DNA from: Knoellia remsis
Lineage (GTDB): Bacteria; Actinomycetota; Actinomycetes; Actinomycetales; Dermatophilaceae
Length of the DNA stretch: 48,821 bases
Assembly (NCBI RefSeq): GCF_003002895.1
Contig: NZ_PVTI01000027.1
Span: 1 to 48,821 of the forward strand
Direction of reading: 5' to 3'
Under the pieces are notes generated by a model that did no database searches, was not told where the DNA came from, and saw only the letters and a list, made by a program, of their open reading frames with translations. Position 1 is the stretch's first letter. Every line of letters begins with the position of its first letter. The position numbers and the translations under genes are program-made. Positions 18,446 to 26,078 of this stretch are shown in pieces.

Positions 18446-19882
18446 GTGAGCGGCGTGCCGCCGTCCGAGAGCTCCACGGGGAACCCCGGCCCGCGGGAGC
18501 TCTCGCTGAGGAGCATCGCGCTCCCGGCGTTCGGGCCCACGGCGGTGTGGTCGGTCGGGCTCGGGGCGTCCCTGCCGGTCGTCGCGCTCAGCGCCCGCGA
18601 CCTCGGGGCGAGCGTCGCGGTGGCGGCGGCGTTCGTCCTCATCGAGGGGCTGGCGGCGTTCGTGGCGACGCTCCCGGCCGGGTCCCTCGTCGCGCGGGTG
18701 GGGGAACGGCGCGCCCTCGTCGGGGCGGCCGTCGTCGACGCGGTCGGGGCACTCATGGCCGTGCTCGCGCCGAACCTGCTCGTCCTCGGGCTCGCCATCG
18801 GCCTCATGGGCACGACCGGCTCGGTCTTCCTCCTCGCCCGCCAGTCCTGGCTCACCGCCCGCGCTCCGGTGCGGGTGCGGGCTCGCGCGATGTCGACGAT
18901 GGGTGGCGTCCAGCGCATCGGCCTCTTCGTGGGACCGTTCCTCGCGGCACCGGTCATCGCCGTGTGGGGCACGAGGAGCGCGTATGCCGTCGCGGTCGTC
19001 GCGGGGCTGCTCGCCGCGGTCTGGGCGTGGGTCGCGCTGCGCGACGACGAGTTCGACGAGGGTGCCCCCGCGACGTCCGGTGCGGCCGCCACCTCGGGTG
19101 CGCACGGCGGGACGGGACCGGACACTCACACGGGTGCGGGCGGGCATACGGAGAGGGACACGCACACGGGTGCGGGCCGGCATACGGAGAGGGACACGCC
19201 CACACGCGCGGGCAGGCATACGGGTTCGGGTGGGGAGAGGACGACGAACACGCAGAGGGCAGCCTCCGTCCGGGAGCCCGGACCACGACTGCTCGACGTC
19301 GTCCGCGGGCACCGCGGCGTCCTCGCGACCCTCGGGCTCGGCGTCCTCCTCATCGGCGCGGCGCGACAGGGACGGTTCGTCGTCGTGCCGCTGTGGGCCG
19401 AGCACGTCGGCATCAGCGACAGCACGACGGCGGTGATCTTCGGCGTCGCGGGGGCGGCCGAGGTGCTGCTCTTCTATCCGGCCGGCTCGGTGATGGACCG
19501 CTTCGGGCGGGTGTGGGTGGGGGTGCCGCTGCTCCTCGTCCTCGGTGTCGGGATGGTGGTGCTGCCCCTGACCCAGACGGTCGCGGCGGTCACCGTGGTC
19601 TCGACGGTCATGGGCGTCGGCAACGGGCTCGGCTCCGGCATCGTCCAGACGCTCGGCGCCGACGTCGCACCCGTGGGGCAGAGGGTGCAGTTCCTCGCGG
19701 TGTGGCGCTTCCTCTCGCTCATCGGGCAGAACGGCGGGCCGCTCCTCGTCAGCGCGGTGTCGGCGCTCGCGGGCCTGGCGACGGCCTGCGTCGTCCTCGG
19801 CGCGCTCGTCCTCGCCGGGGTGCCGCTCCTCGCCCGGTGGCTCCCTCGGCACGACCCCCGCCGCACCGTCGGTCCCGGGTGA
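18446..19882 (+). CDS. MFS transporter with repeat-bearing central loop
   Basis: About 478 residues with 12 predicted membrane segments in two halves. The first half has GSLVARVGERRALVG near 75 and the second has GSVMDRFGRVWVG near 350, both typical MFS loop 2-3 motifs. The central cytoplasmic loop (about 205-280) holds three 12-residue repeats of the form DTHTGAGxHTER, an unusual expansion. The GTG at 18446 is chosen for lack of an alternative upstream of the divergent start. Substrate unknown. The gene is followed 13 bases later by the DtxR regulator. Confidence 0.82.
   Translation: MSGVPPSESSTGNPGPRELSLRSIALPAFGPTAVWSVGLGASLPVVALSARDLGASVAVAAAFVLIEGLAAFVATLPAGSLVARVGERRALVGAAVVDAVGALMAVLAPNLLVLGLAIGLMGTTGSVFLLARQSWLTARAPVRVRARAMSTMGGVQRIGLFVGPFLAAPVIAVWGTRSAYAVAVVAGLLAAVWAWVALRDDEFDEGAPATSGAAATSGAHGGTGPDTHTGAGGHTERDTHTGAGRHTERDTPTRAGRHTGSGGERTTNTQRAASVREPGPRLLDVVRGHRGVLATLGLGVLLIGAARQGRFVVVPLWAEHVGISDSTTAVIFGVAGAAEVLLFYPAGSVMDRFGRVWVGVPLLLVLGVGMVVLPLTQTVAAVTVVSTVMGVGNGLGSGIVQTLGADVAPVGQRVQFLAVWRFLSLIGQNGGPLLVSAVSALAGLATACVVLGALVLAGVPLLARWLPRHDPRRTVGPG
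19121..19228 (+). repeat. three 36-bp in-frame tandem repeats
   Basis: Units begin at 19121, 19157 and 19193, each ending in GGCATACGG (heptamers at 19143, 19179 and 19215). The first two units differ at only a few bases; the third is more diverged. They encode DTHTGAGGHTER, DTHTGAGRHTER and DTPTRAGRHTGS in the MFS central loop. Confidence 0.9.
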
Positions 19883-19895
19883 GAGACTGTTGTCT

Positions 19896-20609
19896 GTGAC
19901 TGACCTGATCGACACCACGGAGATGTACCTGCGGACCGTCTTCGAGCTCGAGGAAGAGGGCATCACGCCCCTGCGCGCCCGGATCGCGGAACGCCTCGGT
20001 CACTCCGGCCCCACCGTGTCGCAGACCGTGGCCCGCATGGAGCGCGATGGGTTGCTCCAGGTGGCCGGGGACCGGCACATCGAGCTCTCCGAGGAGGGCC
20101 GCCGGCTCGCGACCCGCGTCATGCGCAAGCACCGCATCGCCGAGCGGCTGCTCATCGACGTCATCGGTCTCGAGTGGGAGTTCGTCCACGACGAGGCGTG
20201 CCGGTGGGAGCACGTCATGTCCGACCGCGTCGAGCAGAAGATCCTCGCGCTGCTGCCGAACCACACCGAGTCGCCCTACGGCAACCCGATCCCCGGGCTC
20301 GACGAGTTCGGGGAGGATGCCGCGGGCGAGGACTTCCGCACCGGGCTCTCGACCCTGACCGAGGTGGCCGAGGACGCGCCGGTGACCGTGACCGTCCGGC
20401 GCATCGGCGAGCCGGCGCAGATGGACCACGAGGCCCTGACGCTGATCACTGCTGCGGGGCTCCTGCCGGGGCAGCTGGCCACCGTCCGGCGTGATGGGAC
20501 GCGGGTCATCGCCTCGCGCGAGGGTGCCGACGAGGCCTCGGGCGTCTCGCTGCCCGACGATCTCGCCTCGCACGTCTTCGTCGCGCGCACCACGGCACCG
20601 GCCTCCTGA
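19896..20609 (+). CDS. DtxR/IdeR-type iron-dependent regulator
   Basis: 237 residues. A winged helix (TPLRARIAERLGHSGPTVSQTVARMERDGL, near 24-53) is followed by a dimer and metal domain and an SH3-like C-terminal domain (near 145-230). Metal ligands fall exactly at the DtxR positions: M10, H79, E83, H98, C102, E105 and H106. A cysteine at 102 favours iron (DtxR/IdeR) over the MntR type. GTG start seven bases after GAGACT, a GANNNT -10. It should repress iron-uptake genes when Fe2+ is plentiful; none are in this window, so its targets lie elsewhere. Confidence 0.93.
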   Translation: MTDLIDTTEMYLRTVFELEEEGITPLRARIAERLGHSGPTVSQTVARMERDGLLQVAGDRHIELSEEGRRLATRVMRKHRIAERLLIDVIGLEWEFVHDEACRWEHVMSDRVEQKILALLPNHTESPYGNPIPGLDEFGEDAAGEDFRTGLSTLTEVAEDAPVTVTVRRIGEPAQMDHEALTLITAAGLLPGQLATVRRDGTRVIASREGADEASGVSLPDDLASHVFVARTTAPAS

Positions 20610-20649
20610 GCCGACCTCCTGAGCCGCCCCGCCTGAGCGGACCACCCGG

Positions 20650-20672
20650 GCCGGCCGGCCTGCCCGGCCGGC
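20650..20672 (+). terminator. hairpin after dtxR-type gene
   Basis: GCCGGCC (20650-20656) pairs with GGCCGGC (20666-20672) around a 9-base GC-rich loop. No U-run follows, as is common at this GC content. Confidence 0.45.
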
Positions 20673-20686
20673 GCGACACGAAGGCC

Positions 20687-20730
20687 GTTACCGGAATGTG
20701 ACTTTCGCGGTCATCGCGGTTACGGTGGGT
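20687..20730 (+). promoter_or_regulatory. MtrA-like box and promoter of the M15-like hydrolase
   Basis: GTTACCGGAATGTGAC (20687-20702) is a direct repeat of GTNAC with 6-base spacing, resembling sites described for the actinobacterial cell-wall response regulator MtrA. A -10 candidate TACGGT lies at 20725-20730, 30 bases before the start. Confidence 0.45.
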
Positions 20731-20760
20731 CCACCCCTGATCCACCGAGAGGTTTCTTTC

Positions 20761-21690
20761 GTGTCTACCCCTGCCACTTCGGACTCCGCCGAGAACAGCG
20801 CCGACGAGGGTGCCGTCCCCACCCGGGCGGCGCGTCGGCGCGGTCGCAGCCGCACCCTGCCGGTCTCCTTCGGCGCCCTCGCCGGCGCCGCCCGCACCGT
20901 GTCCCGTCCCACCGCGGTCAAGGGCCTCGTCGGGCTCGGCCTGGCCTCGAGCCTCGCTGCGGCCATCGCGATCCCCGTCCAGGCCTCGCCCGAGCAGGTC
21001 GAGCTCGCCAGCGGCAGCACGGCCGCTCTCGTGGCGCGCGACCGGGCCGCCGCCGCTGACGGCACGACGTCGCGCAGCACCGGTCGCGCCGCCGTCGCAG
21101 AGCGCGTCGCCGTGACCGCGCCGGCCGCTCCCAAGGGCGCGACCGTCGACGCCGGCGTGGGTGGTGTCGCGGCGGTGGCGAAGCCGAAGCCGAAGCCGAC
21201 GCCCACTCCCGAGAAGACCACCGAGGAGCGCGAGAGCACCACGGAGCGTCAGAGCTCCTCGACGGATGAGTCGTCGCGCACGCAGTCGCGCTCGAGCTCG
21301 TCCGAGTCCTCGTCGTCGCCCTCCTCGTCGGGTGGTTCCGGCGTCTCCATGGCGTACTACGGCTGGTGCAACGACAAGGGCCTCGGCAGCAACGCGTCCA
21401 AGGTCTGCTCCGCGGTCCGCTCGAACTTCGGCATCACGAACATCGGCGGCTTCCGCGCCGGTGCCGGGGACCACGGCACGGGCAAGGCGGTCGACATCAT
21501 GATCTCCAGCTCGTCCCAGGGTGACGCGGTCGCCCGCTGGGCCATTGCCAACATGGGTGCCTACAACATGACCTACGTCATCTGGCAGCAGCGCATCTGG
21601 CTCGCCGGCGCCGACGGCTGGCGCTCGATGGAGGACCGTGGCTCGCCGACGCAGAACCACATGGACCACGTCCACGTGTCGGTGGAGTGA
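20761..21690 (+). CDS. secreted M15-like peptidase (ARB-07466-type domain)
   Basis: 309 residues. A basic N-terminus precedes a hydrophobic segment near 57-75 (GLVGLGLASSLAAAIAI), then a low-complexity region with AKPKPKPTPTP and a Ser/Glu-rich stretch. The C-terminal ~110 residues contain DHGTGKAVDIMI and HMDHVHVSVE, the His-Asp...His pattern of VanY/M15-type zinc peptidases, as in the ARB-07466-like domain of actinobacterial wall proteins. It probably trims peptidoglycan peptides outside the cell. GTG start with GAGAGG eight bases upstream. It shares its leader and linker design with the NlpC/P60 gene downstream. Confidence 0.78.
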   Translation: MSTPATSDSAENSADEGAVPTRAARRRGRSRTLPVSFGALAGAARTVSRPTAVKGLVGLGLASSLAAAIAIPVQASPEQVELASGSTAALVARDRAAAADGTTSRSTGRAAVAERVAVTAPAAPKGATVDAGVGGVAAVAKPKPKPTPTPEKTTEERESTTERQSSSTDESSRTQSRSSSSESSSSPSSSGGSGVSMAYYGWCNDKGLGSNASKVCSAVRSNFGITNIGGFRAGAGDHGTGKAVDIMISSSSQGDAVARWAIANMGAYNMTYVIWQQRIWLAGADGWRSMEDRGSPTQNHMDHVHVSVE

Positions 21691-21710
21691 CGAGCCACCG
21701 ACCGTCCCGA

Positions 21711-21749
21711 CGAGACGCCCCGAGCGCCCTGTGCGTTCGGGGCGTCTCG
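21711..21749 (+). terminator. perfect 13-bp hairpin terminator
   Basis: CGAGACGCCCCGA (21711-21723) pairs with TCGGGGCGTCTCG (21737-21749). It separates the two hydrolase genes. Confidence 0.8.
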
Positions 21750-21812
21750 CATCCGTGGGCGGTCCGCCGCGCCGGGGGTGAGGGCCGCGCAGCAAGGCGG
21801 TGACTCGCTCTC

Positions 21813-21853
21813 GTGACCCAAACGTGACATTGCCGAGTGGTCTGGGGTAGCGT
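21813..21853 (+). promoter_or_regulatory. MtrA-like box and promoter upstream of the c-di-AMP leader
   Basis: GTGACCCAAACGTGAC (21813-21828) again has two GTNAC elements spaced by 6 bases. GTGACA (21824-21829) could serve as the -35, with TAGCGT (21848-21853) as the -10 at 18-base spacing. Transcription would then give a leader of more than 200 bases holding the riboswitch. Confidence 0.5.
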
Positions 21854-21929
21854 GACGGCGGCTCATCCTCCCCTGGGACGAGCTGTCGCGACGGACTTGC
21901 CGAGTCCTGCCTCCGCCGCCGACCAGGAC

Positions 21930-22079
21930 ACGCACACCGCTTGGCAGGAGCGGGGGACCCACTTCCGGGTCGATCGAGGTGCCTCGCACCGTGGTCGTCC
22001 CTCGGGGTGAAGCCAGCTCCGGCTGGCCGGGCAGAACCTCCGCCCGAACCCGACAGCTCACCTCGCAGGCATCGAGAGG
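21930..22079 (+). promoter_or_regulatory. ydaO-type c-di-AMP riboswitch
   Basis: Several blocks match the ydaO/yuaA leader motif in order: GGAGCGGGGGACCCA near 21947, GGGGTGAA near 22004, CCGGGCAGA near 22028, CCCGAACCCGACAGC near 22043 and TCACCTCGCAGGC near 22058, then GAGAGG just before the gene. In this RNA family, c-di-AMP binding usually switches off expression of wall-remodelling and osmoprotection genes. The leader sits directly on an NlpC/P60 hydrolase gene, a common actinobacterial arrangement. Exact boundaries are approximate. Confidence 0.9.
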
Positions 22080-22087
22080 TTCACATC

Positions 22088-22909
22088 GTGGCTCACTCCA
22101 CTCCCGGCCGGCACCGCGCGCCCGGTCGACACAACCCTGTCGCCGAACTGTCCGAGATCGCCTCCCAGGCCGGGATGACGAGCGCCAAGGCGTCCGCCGT
22201 CCTCGCCGCCTCCGGTGGCCTCGTCGCCGCGTTCGCGCTCCCGGCCACGGCCGCTCCGCACGGCCCGTCGAAGCAGGCCACCACGACGACGGCCGCTCCC
22301 GCCGCTGCCGTCCCGGACAAGGCCGCCGCTGCACCCGCCGTGACCGCGCCCGCGAGCGTTGCGCCGACGCGCGTCGAGTCGGTCGGCGTCTTCGGTGTCA
22401 CCGCCGTGGCCAAGCCGAAGCCGAAGCCCAAGCCGAAGCCCAAGCCCGCCCCGGTCGTCGAGACCCGCGAGAGCCGCAACGTCGAGCGCGCCGAGAGCTC
22501 GCAGCGTTCCGAGCGGTCGGAGTCCGGCACGAGCCGCTCCACGACGCGCCCGTCGGTCAACAACAACGTCAAGCAGTCCTCGAGCGAGATCGTCAACATC
22601 GCCCGGACCCTGCTCGGCATCGCCTACGTCTACGGCGGCGAGGACCCGTCCGGGTTCGACTGCTCCGGCCTCACGCAGTACGTGTACGGCAAGGCGGGCA
22701 TCTCCCTCCCGCGCACCGCGTCCCAGCAGCAGCGCGAGGGCACCCGGGTGAGCAACCCGCAGCCCGGCGACCTCGTCTTCTACGGGAGCCCCGCCTGGCA
22801 CGTCGGCATCTTCACCGGCGGCGACATGATGATCGACTCGCCGCGCCCCGGGAAGTACTCCAGCGAGCGCAACATGTTCGGCACCCCGACCGAGTTCCGC
22901 CGGTACTGA
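22088..22909 (+). CDS. secreted NlpC/P60 peptidoglycan endopeptidase
   Basis: 273 residues. A secretion-type hydrophobic segment near 38-55 (ASAVLAASGGLVAAFAL) is followed by an Ala/Thr-rich region and a Lys-Pro linker. The C-terminal NlpC/P60 domain (about 165-273) has the catalytic cysteine C192 in GFDCSGLTQYVYGKAG and the histidine in AWHVGIFTGG. Such enzymes cut the D-Glu-diaminopimelate bond of stem peptides. GTG start nine bases after GAGAGG. It is controlled by the c-di-AMP riboswitch directly upstream and perhaps by an MtrA-like site. The GVFGVTAVAKPKPKP segment is shared with the M15-like protein upstream. Confidence 0.92.
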   Translation: MAHSTPGRHRAPGRHNPVAELSEIASQAGMTSAKASAVLAASGGLVAAFALPATAAPHGPSKQATTTTAAPAAAVPDKAAAAPAVTAPASVAPTRVESVGVFGVTAVAKPKPKPKPKPKPAPVVETRESRNVERAESSQRSERSESGTSRSTTRPSVNNNVKQSSSEIVNIARTLLGIAYVYGGEDPSGFDCSGLTQYVYGKAGISLPRTASQQQREGTRVSNPQPGDLVFYGSPAWHVGIFTGGDMMIDSPRPGKYSSERNMFGTPTEFRRY

Positions 22910-22962
22910 GCCCACGGCGCGCCACCGCGTGAGGCGCGCACCCGGCATACGGCACGACGCGA

Positions 22963-22990
22963 CGCCCCTGGACCACACGGTCCGGGGGCG
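22963..22990 (+). terminator. hairpin terminator after NlpC/P60 gene
   Basis: CGCCCCTGGACC (22963-22974) pairs with GGTCCGGGGGCG (22979-22990) with one T-G pair and an ACAC loop, followed by TTCG. Confidence 0.7.
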
Positions 22991-23080
22991 TTCGCGCGCT
23001 CCCCGACGCCGGCCGCACGCCCCTGCCACGGTGTCGGGAGGAGATCTGTGCGCGACCCGTCGCTGTGGTTGGGTTGACAG

Positions 23081-23665
23081 GTGCCCGAACTCGTTGTGGA
23101 CCTGTGGGGCGACCCCACCGACCCGTGGTCGTGGCTGGCCAAGCGGCGGCTCGAGGAGGCCGTGGCGCGTTCCAGTCGGCCCGCCGACGTCACGGTCGTG
23201 CACCACACCCTGCCGCGAGCGCCGCTGTCCGCCGAGGAGCTGCAGCGCGCCTCGGTGACGGCGCGGCCGGACGGCCTCGACATCACCCTCGCCGAGCCGT
23301 CACGCGGCGACACCAGGGCGGCCAGCCGGCTCGTCGCACTCGCCCACTCCCTCGGCGGGCCCCCGCTCCAGGCGGCGTTGCTCGAGCGGCTGTTCGCGGC
23401 CGTGTTCACCGAGGGCGCCGACATCGCCTCGAACCCGGTGCTGCAGCGGCTCGCCGCCGAGGCCGGGCTCGACGAACGGCGGGTCGGGGCCGTCTTGGCC
23501 TCCGAGGAGCTCTCCGACGAGGTCGATGCGGACGTCGCGCTCGCCGCCGAGCTCGGCATCGAGGCGCCGCCGTTCGCCGTCGTGGGCGGACGTGTCGGGC
23601 TCGGCGGCGTGGCCTCGGTCGAGGACTACCTCGGGCGCATCGAGAGCGCGCTCGAGACGGCCTAG
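23081..23665 (+). CDS. DsbA/FrnE-like thioredoxin-fold protein lacking CxxC
   Basis: 194 residues. The start VVDLWGDPTDPWSWLAKRRLEEAV aligns with the DsbA/FrnE/2-hydroxychromene isomerase group, where that position holds the active site. There is no Cys-x-x-Cys here (DPTDPWSW instead), so a disulfide role is unlikely. GIEAPPFAVVGGRVGLGGVASVEDYLGRI near 165 is the typical cis-Pro strand and final helix. It could be a degenerate oxidoreductase or a glutathione-transferase-kappa-like enzyme. The nearby genes give no further clue. Confidence 0.7.
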   Translation: MPELVVDLWGDPTDPWSWLAKRRLEEAVARSSRPADVTVVHHTLPRAPLSAEELQRASVTARPDGLDITLAEPSRGDTRAASRLVALAHSLGGPPLQAALLERLFAAVFTEGADIASNPVLQRLAAEAGLDERRVGAVLASEELSDEVDADVALAAELGIEAPPFAVVGGRVGLGGVASVEDYLGRIESALETA

Positions 23666-23698
23666 GCGGTCAACGGCGCGGCGGGCTGCCGCATCGGC

Positions 23699-24757
23699 TC
23701 AGTGGTGGAGCGTCCAGCGCGGCGGGACGCCGTGGACCGACCGGTACTGCGCGCTGAACCGGCCGACGTTGAGGAAGCCCCACGACATCGCGATGTCGGT
23801 GACCGAGGTGCCGGAGGCCGGGTCGGCCGCGAGGAGGTCGTCGTGGGCCCGGTCGAGGCGGACTCGGCGGAGGTAGCCCGTCGGCGTCGTGTCGAGGTGG
23901 CGCCGGAACGCCAGCTGGAGGGCGCGCACGCTGACATGGGCTGCTCGGGCGATGTCGGTGACCGTGATGTCGGCGTCGCAGTGCTCCTCGACGTAGGCGA
24001 CCGCGCGTTGCACCGTGGTGTTCGTCGCGTCCGTGCGGTCCGTCGGGGTGGGTGTCACACCGGCCGGGTCGAGCGCGGTGATGAGCGTCGCGGCGACGAG
24101 TCGGGCCGAGGTCCCGAGGACGACGGGGTTCTCCGACAGCCGGTCATCGGACAGCACGACGTCGGTGAGGTGATGCAGCGTGCGTTTCCAGTGCCACGCC
24201 ATCAGCGGTTCGAACGTCTCGAGGTGGAACCGGTCGACGACGTCGCGCACCGGCTCGTCCGTGACCTCGGCGAGGAGGTCGAGGTCGACGCCGACGATCT
24301 CGAGCCCGGCACCCTCGAGGCGGGTCGAGTAGGCCTTCTCGGGATGGGCCAGCAGGACGACGTCGCCCGGTCCGACGCGGCGATGGCGTCCGTCGGTCCA
24401 GATGTCCATGTGCCGGTCCAGGACACGGCACACGACGAGGCAGCCGAGCGGCTCGACGTCGTACTCCGTCACGAGACTGTTGTGGAAGGAGTCGATGCGC
24501 AGCGACCCGAGGTCGCGTCGGCTCTGGCGGAACCGGAAGTCGTCTGCTTGGCCCTGGACGCGCAACCGGTTGTCGGCGTATGCCGCCCGCACCAGGGCGC
24601 TGCCCTCGTCCGGGATCGTCGTGGTGAACCGAGAGACGATCGGCGGGTGCAGTCCGCTCTTCGGCGACACATCCGCGGTGGGCGCTCGGTCCGTCGTGGG
24701 CGGCTCGCTCGCAGGGGGCGCCGAGGGACCCTGGCCGGCGTCGGAGGAGACACTCAT
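23699..24757 (-). CDS. AraC-family regulator, second of a coupled pair
   Basis: 352 residues. A variable N-terminus (1-40) precedes an AraC-binding-like cupin region (about 50-215: GCLVVCRVLDRHMDIWTDG, then VGPGDVVLLAHPEK). The C-terminal AraC helix-turn-helix pair covers about 245-350 (ITVTDIARAAHVSVRALQLAFRRH, then VTDIAMSWGFLNVGRFSAQYRSVHG). The start ATG overlaps the stop of the AraC gene upstream (ATGA), so the two regulators are co-transcribed and translationally coupled. Ligand and targets are unknown. The proteins are paralogous in design but clearly diverged. Confidence 0.87.
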   Translation of the reverse strand: MSVSSDAGQGPSAPPASEPPTTDRAPTADVSPKSGLHPPIVSRFTTTIPDEGSALVRAAYADNRLRVQGQADDFRFRQSRRDLGSLRIDSFHNSLVTEYDVEPLGCLVVCRVLDRHMDIWTDGRHRRVGPGDVVLLAHPEKAYSTRLEGAGLEIVGVDLDLLAEVTDEPVRDVVDRFHLETFEPLMAWHWKRTLHHLTDVVLSDDRLSENPVVLGTSARLVAATLITALDPAGVTPTPTDRTDATNTTVQRAVAYVEEHCDADITVTDIARAAHVSVRALQLAFRRHLDTTPTGYLRRVRLDRAHDDLLAADPASGTSVTDIAMSWGFLNVGRFSAQYRSVHGVPPRWTLHH

Positions 24758-25800
24758 GACCGCAGCGTCTCTCGCGGGGTCGTGCCGTAGGTCTCCCGGT
24801 AGAGCGCCGCGAACCGGTCGGGTCGTCCGAAGCCCCAGCGTCCCGCGATGTCGCGCACCGTGTCGCCGCGGCTCGGGTGGCCCAGCTGGAGGTCGCGGTG
24901 GGCGCGCTCGAGCCGGACCCGCCGCAGGTGGGCCATCGGGGTGGTGTGGCGGTGCCGGGCGAAGGCCTGCTGGAGGCCCCGCACGCCGATGCTCGCGCCC
25001 GCCGCGATCTCTGCCACGGTGAGTGGGCGGTGGGCGTTCGCCTCGATGAACTCCTCGGCGCGACGCACCGTCGACGGGGTGCTCGCACCGCCGCTCTCGA
25101 ACCAGTCCTCGGTCGTGGGGGCGTTCGGGAAGGTCGTCAGTGCCGTCGCGGCGAGCATGCGTGTGGTCTCGGCCGCCACGAGGGGATGCCCGAGCGCGGA
25201 GTGGGTGGTGCGCAGCTCCTGCTCGACGTGTTCGGTGACCCTGCGCCAGTGGTGCGCCAGACGCGGCGCGGCGGCTCGCGACTGACCGAAGAGTGACGCG
25301 GGTGAGGCGCTGTCGTCCAGCCGGGCGACGTCGGCCACCACCGCGAGGGGGAGTGCGACGAGCGTGATCTGGCCGCCCTGCCACGCGACTCGCGACGGCC
25401 TGTCGGTCGCATAGGCGAGGCAGTCGCCGGCAGCGAGCCGGATCTCGTCGCCGCCCATGGACACCTGCAGGCCGCCCTCGCGGGCCATGACGGCGACGAA
25501 CATCTCGACCGGGTGGGCGTGGGCCGCCATCGGCGCGGTGTTCCACATGCGCTCGACCCGCAGAGGGGCGGCCGGGTTGACGTTGACGGCGTCGGAGCCG
25601 AACGCGAACTCGCCCTGCGGCGCGGCGAGCTGGATCGGTTGGTTCGGGCCGTAGGTCTGACGGAGCAGCTGGTAGACCTCGTCCGCCTCGGCTGACGCGA
25701 ACCGGTTACGAACCGGTTCCTGGTAGTCCGGCGCCGTGCCAGTGCGACTGCTCGTGACACTGCGACTGCTCGTGCCACTGGGACTGCTCGAGCTGCTCAT
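24754..25800 (-). CDS. AraC-family regulator, first of a coupled pair
   Basis: 348 residues. The Ser/Thr-rich start (MSSSSSPSGTSSRS) derives from short imperfect repeats near 25740-25795. A cupin-like sensing region (about 45-215: HPVEMFVAVMAREGGLQVSMGGDEIRLAAGDCLAY) precedes the AraC DNA-binding domain (about 240-348: LTVAEIAAGASIGVRGLQQAFARH, then RDIAGRWGFGRPDRFAALYRETYG). GAGGAG lies six bases before the ATG. A vegetative-type promoter is visible about 85 bases upstream. The two AraC genes presumably form one regulatory unit. Confidence 0.87.
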   Translation of the reverse strand: MSSSSSPSGTSSRSVTSSRTGTAPDYQEPVRNRFASAEADEVYQLLRQTYGPNQPIQLAAPQGEFAFGSDAVNVNPAAPLRVERMWNTAPMAAHAHPVEMFVAVMAREGGLQVSMGGDEIRLAAGDCLAYATDRPSRVAWQGGQITLVALPLAVVADVARLDDSASPASLFGQSRAAAPRLAHHWRRVTEHVEQELRTTHSALGHPLVAAETTRMLAATALTTFPNAPTTEDWFESGGASTPSTVRRAEEFIEANAHRPLTVAEIAAGASIGVRGLQQAFARHRHTTPMAHLRRVRLERAHRDLQLGHPSRGDTVRDIAGRWGFGRPDRFAALYRETYGTTPRETLRS

Positions 25801-25881
25801 GACGCTCCTCGCGTCCGGGGTGAGCGCCGTCGTCGGGGGTCGAGGTGGAGCAGGCCCGGGGCTACGGCGTCCTCGAGACCG

Positions 25882-25910
25882 ACCGTAGCGCGAGACACGC
25901 AGGACGTCAC
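25882..25910 (-). promoter_or_regulatory. candidate promoter of the AraC pair
   Basis: On the minus strand GTGACG (25910-25905) and TACGGT (25887-25882) are separated by 17 bases, a good -35/-10 arrangement for actinobacteria. Confidence 0.45.
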
Positions 25911-26078
25911 CCCCGGAAACGACCTGAGTACCCCCGAGAGCGAGCAGATCGCAGGCGTGCCGTGTGGATACCCGCGGTTGGGGGAACACTGTCACCTGCG
26001 GGCCGAGGTAACTCTCCGCCGGGGCCGGGCGCAGGGTTGAACACGCAGCCCCGCGCACGGCCCGCGCGCCGGGCGGGC

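Noticed and set aside
19121-19228. CRISPR-like or mini-array inside the MFS gene
   Set aside because: Repeats are contiguous, in frame and encode a loop of the transporter.
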